Source: Prevotellaceae bacterium
GTDB lineage: Bacteria; Bacteroidota; Bacteroidia; Bacteroidales; UBA932
Reading direction: 5' to 3'
Length of the DNA: 10,686 nt
NCBI GenBank assembly: GCA_031264645.1
Contig: JAISDR010000073.1
Span: 1-10,686, forward strand
The notes under the pieces are model-generated. The model did no database searches and was not told the DNA's origin. It saw only the letters and a list, made by a program, of their open reading frames with translations. Below, in pieces: positions 6,184-10,686 of the stretch (within the stretch, counting starts at the first letter, position 1; every line of letters begins with the position of its first letter). A program made the position numbers and the translations under genes.

Positions 6184-7667
6184 ATCAGATAAAATTGAAA
6201 AATGGGAATAACAAACGTCGCGACGAGCAGCGAGATACCGAGCGTGATACATAATGTTATGGGAAAATCTACGAGAAAATCGTGTGTCATTCCCGTAGTC
6301 GTAACAACAAGCGGAATAAAGGTGATGCTTATTGCCAGCGTTGCCGAGAGGATGGACTTGAAATATTCCTGCGCACTGTGGACAGTTGCCTCGCGGCGGG
6401 GTTTTCCCTGGTCAAGTTTGTCGATATAGCTGTCGATGACAACGATGGAATTATCTACAATCATTCCGAGCGTTAAAATAAGTCCAGCCAATGTAATCAT
6501 GTTCAGCGGAATACCGAGCATATACATGATTACAAGCGATATTACTGCCGAAATGGGGATGGACGTTGCCGCCACTACCGCTACGCGGAAAGGCAACAAA
6601 ATCATCGTTACCAGCACAACGGCGAGAACGGCAATCAGCAGTTCCATCAAAAAGTGGCTGATGGACGCGCCGACCACTTCCGGCTGGTCAACAATCCGGT
6701 TGATGTTCATGCTTTCGGGCAGTCCGGTTTTGAATTTGTCCAGTACTTCATTGACTTCTTTCCCGAAAGCGACAATGTTTGCCGAAGGATTGACTTCGAC
6801 TGACAGCAGTATGCATTTTCGCCCGTTGTGGGTAATGTAACTGTCGGCTTTGGGATACTCGCGCACCACCCGCCCGACATCTTTCACGCGCACCACATCG
6901 CCCTGCGGCGAGGAAAAAATGATTTGTCCGGCAATTTCCTGTTCGCTGCGAAAACTTTCGGCAATATGAACCGGCGTAATGTTTTGGCTGTTTTCCAGCG
7001 TACCGCTCACAGTGGTAAAACCCTGCGTAAAGAGAGTTGTCATCAGCATTTTTGAGCCGACGCCGTAAGCCGACAGTTTTTCGCTGTCCACGTAAATGGT
7101 GATTTGTTCCTTTTGCGAGCCGAAGCGTCGCACGTTGGCAACTGTCGGTACGCAACGCAGGCGGTCTTCCAGTCCGTCGGCGTAACTGTCGAGTTCGCGG
7201 TAGGTTTTGTCGTCCGATTCCATCGTGATAAGCAGCGAAGACACATCGCCGAAGTTGTCGTTGGTAATCACCGCCAGCACACCCGACGGCAACGACGATT
7301 TGAACATGTTGATGCCGTGTTTGATTTTGCTCCAGACGATGTCTTTGTCCTTCACATCGTCGGCTAATTCCACGAAAATGTAGCAAATTCCCTCTTCCGA
7401 TTTGGAATGGGTTTTGGCGCGTTTCACTTCGGAGTAAGTAAAAAGATAGCGTTCGAGCGGTTTGGTCACTTGCTCTTCCACCACCTGCGAACTCGCGCCC
7501 GGATACACGCCGACAACCACGCCCTGACGGATGATATATTCGGGCATCTCCTGCTTGGACATCATTACCAGCGAGTAAACTCCCGCGATAAACAGCGCCG
7601 CCACCAGCAAAATGACGATTTGCCGGTTTTTCATTGCCCATTCTATGATTTTATTATTCTTTTGCAT
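6057..7667 (-). CDS. RND efflux pump, N-terminal half, frame-broken
   Basis: This is the inner-membrane proton/substrate antiporter of the efflux system. Residues 1-497 match the first half of an RND transporter: TM1 (about 17-36), the porter region (SKQEMPEY through about 330), and TM2-6 (about 335-495). TM4 holds LTLGMIVDNSIVVID, where Asp405 corresponds to AcrB Asp407 and the second Asp is Asn. The family sequence stops at IKKG. The remaining 38 residues (CTALQTNLPK onward) are the wrong frame and end at 6057. The start ATG at 7667 overlaps the adaptor stop by 14 bases, so the genes are coupled. The frame changes at the heptamer A AAA AAG. This is either a one-base change in a homopolymer, a sequence error, or programmed frameshifting. 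Confidence 0.9.
   Translation of the reverse strand: MQKNNKIIEWAMKNRQIVILLVAALFIAGVYSLVMMSKQEMPEYIIRQGVVVGVYPGASSQVVEEQVTKPLERYLFTYSEVKRAKTHSKSEEGICYIFVELADDVKDKDIVWSKIKHGINMFKSSLPSGVLAVITNDNFGDVSSLLITMESDDKTYRELDSYADGLEDRLRCVPTVANVRRFGSQKEQITIYVDSEKLSAYGVGSKMLMTTLFTQGFTTVSGTLENSQNITPVHIAESFRSEQEIAGQIIFSSPQGDVVRVKDVGRVVREYPKADSYITHNGRKCILLSVEVNPSANIVAFGKEVNEVLDKFKTGLPESMNINRIVDQPEVVGASISHFLMELLIAVLAVVLVTMILLPFRVAVVAATSIPISAVISLVIMYMLGIPLNMITLAGLILTLGMIVDNSIVVIDSYIDKLDQGKPRREATVHSAQEYFKSILSATLAISITFIPLVVTTTGMTHDFLVDFPITLCITLGISLLVATFVIPIFQFYLIKKGCTALQTNLPKNLERVFSTMFNRLTSGCLPRFLSIRKRQ
6177..6183 (-). other. A AAA AAG slippery heptamer at the RND frame break
   Basis: In the zero frame the minus strand reads ATA AAA AAG GGC, so A AAA AAG is phased exactly as X XXY YYZ. 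This is the heptamer used for -1 frameshifting in E. coli dnaX and in many IS elements. Slipping back one base gives ...AAA AAA GGG CTG, which continues the pump without loss or gain of a residue (LIKKGLHSV). I see no convincing downstream hairpin or pseudoknot. Confidence 0.6.
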
Positions 7668-8732
7668 CGTTTTCGTTATTAATTGAGATTTTTATTCCCT
7701 CGCTTACTTTCTGAAAACCCTCTGTAATCAGACGGTCGCCTGCCGAAAGTCCTTCGGTTATGGCAATGCCGTTATCGGTCAGGTTGCCTGTTTTTACAAA
7801 GCGACGTTTGGCAACATTGCTTTCCGCAAGCCAAACGTATTTACTGCCGTCTGTCGCGATTTGCACGGTGCGATTGGGAATGACGATGCCTGCCTGCGAT
7901 TCGTTTTGTTTCAGATACGCCTTGCAGACCGTTGCCCGGCACGGTTATCGATGCCGATTTTCACTTCGTAAGTGTGCGAAATGGCATTAGCGATGACGCC
8001 TTTCAATTCGACTTTTCCGGTAAATGTGTCATTGTTCAGAGCGGGGACTTCTACGGTCGCATCAATGCCGACGGCAATGTCGCCGATTTCGTTTTCGGGG
8101 ACGGAGATTTTCACGTTCACCCTGTCCACCGACACTAATCTGAACGCCGTTATTCCGGGCAGCACATTCACGCCCGGTTCGACCGAACGACTTGTAACGA
8201 TTCCACTGCGAGGCGCATACAGCCGGCAGTCGTCGAGATTCTTACGCGCAATCTCCAGCATCGACTTTGCCTGTTGCAGACTTGTTTCCACTTCCACAAA
8301 CTTGATGCCGGGAAGACTGCCGTTGTCGTGAACTTTCGCAAGACGGTCGTAAGCGTCCTGCGCACGATTGAGTTGCGACTGCGTCGTGGCAAGCGAATTT
8401 TTCGCCGTAGCGCTGTTGAGCGTGGCGAGTAACTGTCCTTTTTGCACACGCTGTCCTTCGGAAACAAAAACTTCCTCCACCGTTCCGGGCATCGAAAAAC
8501 TGAGCGATATGGCAGACGATTCTTCTACCGTCCCGACGTAATTCCGACTGCCCTGTTCACTCGAAAACCCGACAGTCTGTACTTTTACGGGAATAACTTT
8601 GTCCGTTTTCGGAACTTCTTTCCCTCTCTTTTCGCAACCCGACAACCCGATAATCGCAAATATCATTGCCAAATTGATGAAATATCTTATTCTTATCATA
8701 CCTAAAAAATTAAAATCCAACTGTTTATCCAT
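7654..8732 (-). pseudogene. RND periplasmic adaptor (MFP/HlyD family) lipoprotein, frameshifted
   Basis: This gene encodes the adaptor that links the RND pump to the TolC channel. A lipoprotein signal with lipobox LSGC sits at residues 30-33. The ATG at 8699 would give a more typical 21-residue signal (MIRIRYFINLAMIFAIIG...) and may be the true start. Then come the lipoyl-like half (SMPGTVEEVFVSEGQRVQKG), a helical hairpin (about 105-165), the returning lipoyl half (LYAPRSGIVTSRSVEPG) and the beta barrel. The frame fails after GIDN (about 7945) and stops at 7911. Downstream, VCKAYLKQNESQAG and the membrane-proximal domain resume in another frame and end at 7654. Between GIDN and VCKAYL only 14 bases remain, where relatives from memory have roughly eight or nine codons (ending L-P-G-M). 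A deletion of about a dozen bases is therefore more likely than a single miscall. Expected length is about 350-360 residues. Confidence 0.82.
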
Positions 8733-8757
8733 TCTTTATACTGTTGAAAACCGAGTG

Positions 8758-8788
8758 CAAAGGTACGGGGAGTATTTTATACGGAAAA
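8758..8788 (-). promoter_or_regulatory. Promoter of the efflux operon
   Basis: On the minus strand TACCTTTG at 8765-8758 matches the Bacteroidetes -7 box TAnnTTTG. The -33 region is poor, with TTTT at 8788-8785 at the right distance, which suits a promoter that needs an activator. Transcription would start near 8752, 20 bases before the first possible adaptor ATG (8732) and about 53 before the second (8699). Confidence 0.65.
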
Positions 8789-8798
8789 GGTCAATTCT

Positions 8799-8829
8799 GC
8801 TGCAATGTTGGACTAAACGGCTGAAATGT
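8799..8829. promoter_or_regulatory. Candidate AraC-type operator: 21-bp-spaced direct repeat
   Basis: GCTGCAATGT at 8799-8808 is repeated as GCTGAAATGT at 8820-8829: nine of ten bases agree, and the starts are 21 bp apart, two helical turns. AraC-family activators typically bind tandem half-sites with this spacing, each domain on the same DNA face. The pair lies upstream of the efflux -33 region and upstream of the araC -33, so it could serve both genes. Assignment is by inference. Confidence 0.5.
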
Positions 8830-8859
8830 AATTTGATTTCGGTAAAAAGGATATAATGA

Positions 8860-8891
8860 TTGGAATAATACGCTAAAAAGTTGTACTTTTG
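8860..8891 (+). promoter_or_regulatory. Promoter of the araC-type regulator
   Basis: TTG at 8860-8862, a 21-base spacer and TACTTTTG at 8884-8891 match the Bacteroidetes -33 / -7 pair well. Transcription would start near 8897. That excludes in-frame starts upstream of the ATG at 8911 and leaves a leader of about 14 bases. Confidence 0.75.
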
Positions 8892-8910
8892 CCGGCAAAA
8901 ATACAGTAAT

Positions 8911-9798
8911 ATGGAAAGAAAAGTAACGCCATTATCGTGGCAGACAGACATTAGCAGTCAGGCAAACAGAGTAAGTATTGATAACGATATTATTCTGTAT
9001 GACAATTTTACGTCTGTGGGAAGCCCTGTTTTTAATTTCCCGTTCAAATTTGATATGCTGTTTTTGGTAGTCTGTACCAAAGGAAATATAATCGGAACGG
9101 TTGATTTTCGACCCTATAATTTAACGGCGCCATGTGCAATCATTATTCGTCCCAACCAGATTTTGCATTGCGAGCACGTCAGCGAGGATTTTGCGGGCTA
9201 TTGTCTTGTGATTTCGCAACGTTTAGCGCCCGAACTGTTGCCGCTTGTCGATAAACAAGCCACTATATTGGCCGCCATTAAGGAATATCCATACGCACAA
9301 CTTTACCCAGAAGGTATGCCGTTTGTGAAAAAATATTTTTTTACGCTCAAAAAAATAATGGCAATGACCGACAGTCCCTATCGTCTGGAAATGATAAAAC
9401 ACCTGACAATGCTGTTTTTTTATACGACATATTCATTTTTTCAGAAACGTATCGACACAACACAACAAACTCGACAGGGTCTTTTGGTAGAACGGTTTAC
9501 TAACCTTGTGCGGGAAAATTACCGCCGCGAACGGGACACAGAATTTTACGCCGACAAACTGTGTCTCACAACGAAATACCTGTCGCAAGTAATCAAGACC
9601 GCCACAGGTAAATCGGCTGCCGACTGGATTGCCGATTTTGTAATACTCGAAGCAAAAGCCCTGCTAAAATCCACCAATATGACCGTGCAGCAAATCAGCG
9701 ATGAACTGAACTTTCCGTCACAATCGTTTTTCGGGAAATACTTTAAAAGAATTGTTGGCATGTCGCCGAAGGAATATCGGGGGAGTAAAACGCAGTAA
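8911..9798 (+). CDS. AraC-family transcriptional regulator of the divergent efflux operon
   Basis: A complete 295-residue regulator. Residues about 25-180 form an effector-binding/dimerisation domain of the cupin-like type (RPNQILHCEHVSEDFAGYCL near 80-99 is typical). Residues about 195-290 form the two-helix-turn-helix AraC DNA-binding domain. The first HTH is around DTEFYADKLCLTTKYLSQVIK (210-229). The second is around TVQQISDELNFPSQSFFGKYF (258-278), followed by the signature GMSPKEYR. I chose the ATG at 8911 because the promoter overlaps all upstream in-frame codons. Its divergent position next to adaptor-RND-tolC is the classic arrangement of a local activator of efflux. The 21-bp direct repeat between them is its likely site. 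It ends 13 bases before the traG homology begins and no terminator separates them. The effector is unknown. Confidence 0.92.
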   Translation: MERKVTPLSWQTDISSQANRVSIDNDIILYDNFTSVGSPVFNFPFKFDMLFLVVCTKGNIIGTVDFRPYNLTAPCAIIIRPNQILHCEHVSEDFAGYCLVISQRLAPELLPLVDKQATILAAIKEYPYAQLYPEGMPFVKKYFFTLKKIMAMTDSPYRLEMIKHLTMLFFYTTYSFFQKRIDTTQQTRQGLLVERFTNLVRENYRRERDTEFYADKLCLTTKYLSQVIKTATGKSAADWIADFVILEAKALLKSTNMTVQQISDELNFPSQSFFGKYFKRIVGMSPKEYRGSKTQ

Positions 9799-10672
9799 TT
9801 ATTGGAAAGTGCTTTTCAAACTGCTTCAGATTTTCCGTGCTGTCATCAATAAACAGATACTGGTTCACAACGTGGTTGCAGGAAAGAAGTACGCCGATGG
9901 ACGCGGCGAATGACAGGCGGCAGTCGCTACGGTCTGTCGAGAGTTTTTCATACCGGCTGTCGGTTGATACCTGCGAGGGCAAATCTTCCACGTCCGAAAG
10001 GGTATGCAGGCAGAGGATATTGTCGCCCACGCGCATTTCGTCCGCGCCCAGGGCGATGTCTTCCAGACAGGTCGTATTTTCCAGCGAAAGCGAAAAATAC
10101 TTTTCAACCAGCCCTGCCGTTCCCTGTGTCCCCACTGTCCCTGTAATTTCGTCAGAGGTTAATCGCGTCAATTTTACAAACCCGCTGTCGTTCACAATCC
10201 TTTCAAATTGTCCGACGGCTTCCAAAAACTTCTGAACGGTTTCTTTGTCCCGGATTTCTTTCGGGACAAGAAAACCTCTGCACAAAGTATTGAAATTGCT
10301 TTGCGTCCGCTCTTTCGTTGTCTTCGTCAAAAACAAAAAACAGGCGTGGTTCAAATAGGGGCGTTCGTTAAAATGCAGTTCAAAGGAGCGGCTTAAGAAA
10401 CTTAAATCATCCTTTTGAATATCGGGCGTGTAAGTTTCTTTGATAAACCAGTCGGCTTTATGCACGATACTGTAATTGGGCAATACCCTGATGGCCTTTG
10501 TCCATGCCGAGTGTACCGCTTCATACTCGTCGCCGGTTACGGTAAAGAGTTCGGGCAGTTCCACCCGAAACCCTACCGTAATATCGGCATCCTTTGAAAC
10601 GATACAGCCGTTTTCCACCGCCAGAAGCGGGAATTTGCTTTCCAGCGTGGATGCTCTCATTACGTTTCTCAT
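9743..10672 (-). pseudogene. traG: Truncated traG, Bacteroides conjugative-transposon VirB4-like ATPase (N-terminal part)
   Basis: The first 287 residues (MRNVMRASTLESKFPLLAVE... to DDSTENLKQFEK) match from memory the N-terminal domain of TraG of CTnDOT-type conjugative transposons. TraG is a cytoplasmic/inner-membrane ATPase of the conjugative secretion system, usually above 800 residues. Features typical of the family are NERPYLNHACFLFLTKTTKE (about 115-135), RYEKLSTDRSDCRLSFA and LLSCNHVVNQYLFIDD. Family sequence ends at the Lys codon 9812-9814. The last 22 residues are antisense to araC, and the stop lies inside that gene. The Walker A and B motifs are absent, so the product cannot be a working ATPase. 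The start follows AAAGAAAGAAGT, a good purine-rich ribosome-binding region. Upstream tra genes would lie to the right of the window. Confidence 0.9.
9799..9811. other. Recombination junction between araC end and broken traG
   Basis: The araC stop is at 9796-9798 and the last family-like traG codon is at 9812-9814, leaving only 13 bases (TTATTGGAAAGTG). No transposase gene, inverted repeat or target-site duplication is visible here, since the missing 3' part of traG is not in the window. Confidence 0.65.
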
Positions 10673-10686
10673 ACTTCTTTCTTTTT

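Noticed and set aside
4804..6192. 462-codon plus-strand frame opposite the RND gene
   Set aside because: It is a shadow of the pump's C-terminal half. The translation is low-complexity in Cys/His/Phe and lacks any domain.

Overview
The window looks like chromosomal or mobile-element DNA from a member of the Bacteroidales. Three signs point there. The promoters are of the Bacteroidetes type, with a TAnnTTTG -7 box and a TTG near -33, at 1535-1565, 8758-8788 and 8860-8891. The right edge carries the start of a Bacteroides-type conjugative-transposon traG. The efflux operon has the AraC-regulator / lipoprotein adaptor / RND / TolC layout common in this phylum. I see no rRNA, tRNA, CRISPR array or transposase. 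Genus cannot be read from the sequence.

Left part (1-1600): an AT-rich orphan gene of unknown function (72-371, +) faces a two-gene minus-strand operon. That operon has its own promoter (1535-1565) and a strong intrinsic terminator (473-500). Its first gene is built largely from ten tandem 21-bp units, giving 7-residue protein repeats. It overlaps by ATGA the second gene, a 221-residue protein of a Bacteroidetes family of unknown function with a Fn3-like end.

Middle (1614-3173): debris and a complete gene on the minus strand. The 3' half of a second tolC-like gene (1614-2222) is followed, moving right, by an intact HAD-IA phosphatase (2314-2949) and a 47-codon stub of a Rossmann-fold NAD(P)-binding epimerase-like gene (2954-3097). 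The tolC remnant and the matching part of the intact tolC form 582-bp direct repeats with no gap.

Efflux locus (3174-9798): an araC-type regulator (+) diverges from a minus-strand operon of adaptor lipoprotein, RND pump and TolC-like channel. A 21-bp-spaced direct repeat lies between the divergent promoters and is a good candidate operator. The adaptor gene is frame-broken near 7935. The RND gene is split by a -1 shift at an A AAA AAG heptamer (6177-6183). tolC and araC look intact. If both frame breaks are real, the pump is inactive unless the RND break is bypassed by ribosomal frameshifting and the adaptor is tolerated or replaced. If they are sequence errors, this is an ordinary tripartite multidrug-type efflux system.

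Right edge (9799-10686): traG begins at 10672 on the minus strand and keeps about 287 N-terminal residues. It stops matching 13 bp after the araC stop codon, before its ATPase domain. The efflux locus therefore abuts a truncated conjugation gene at a sharp recombination junction.
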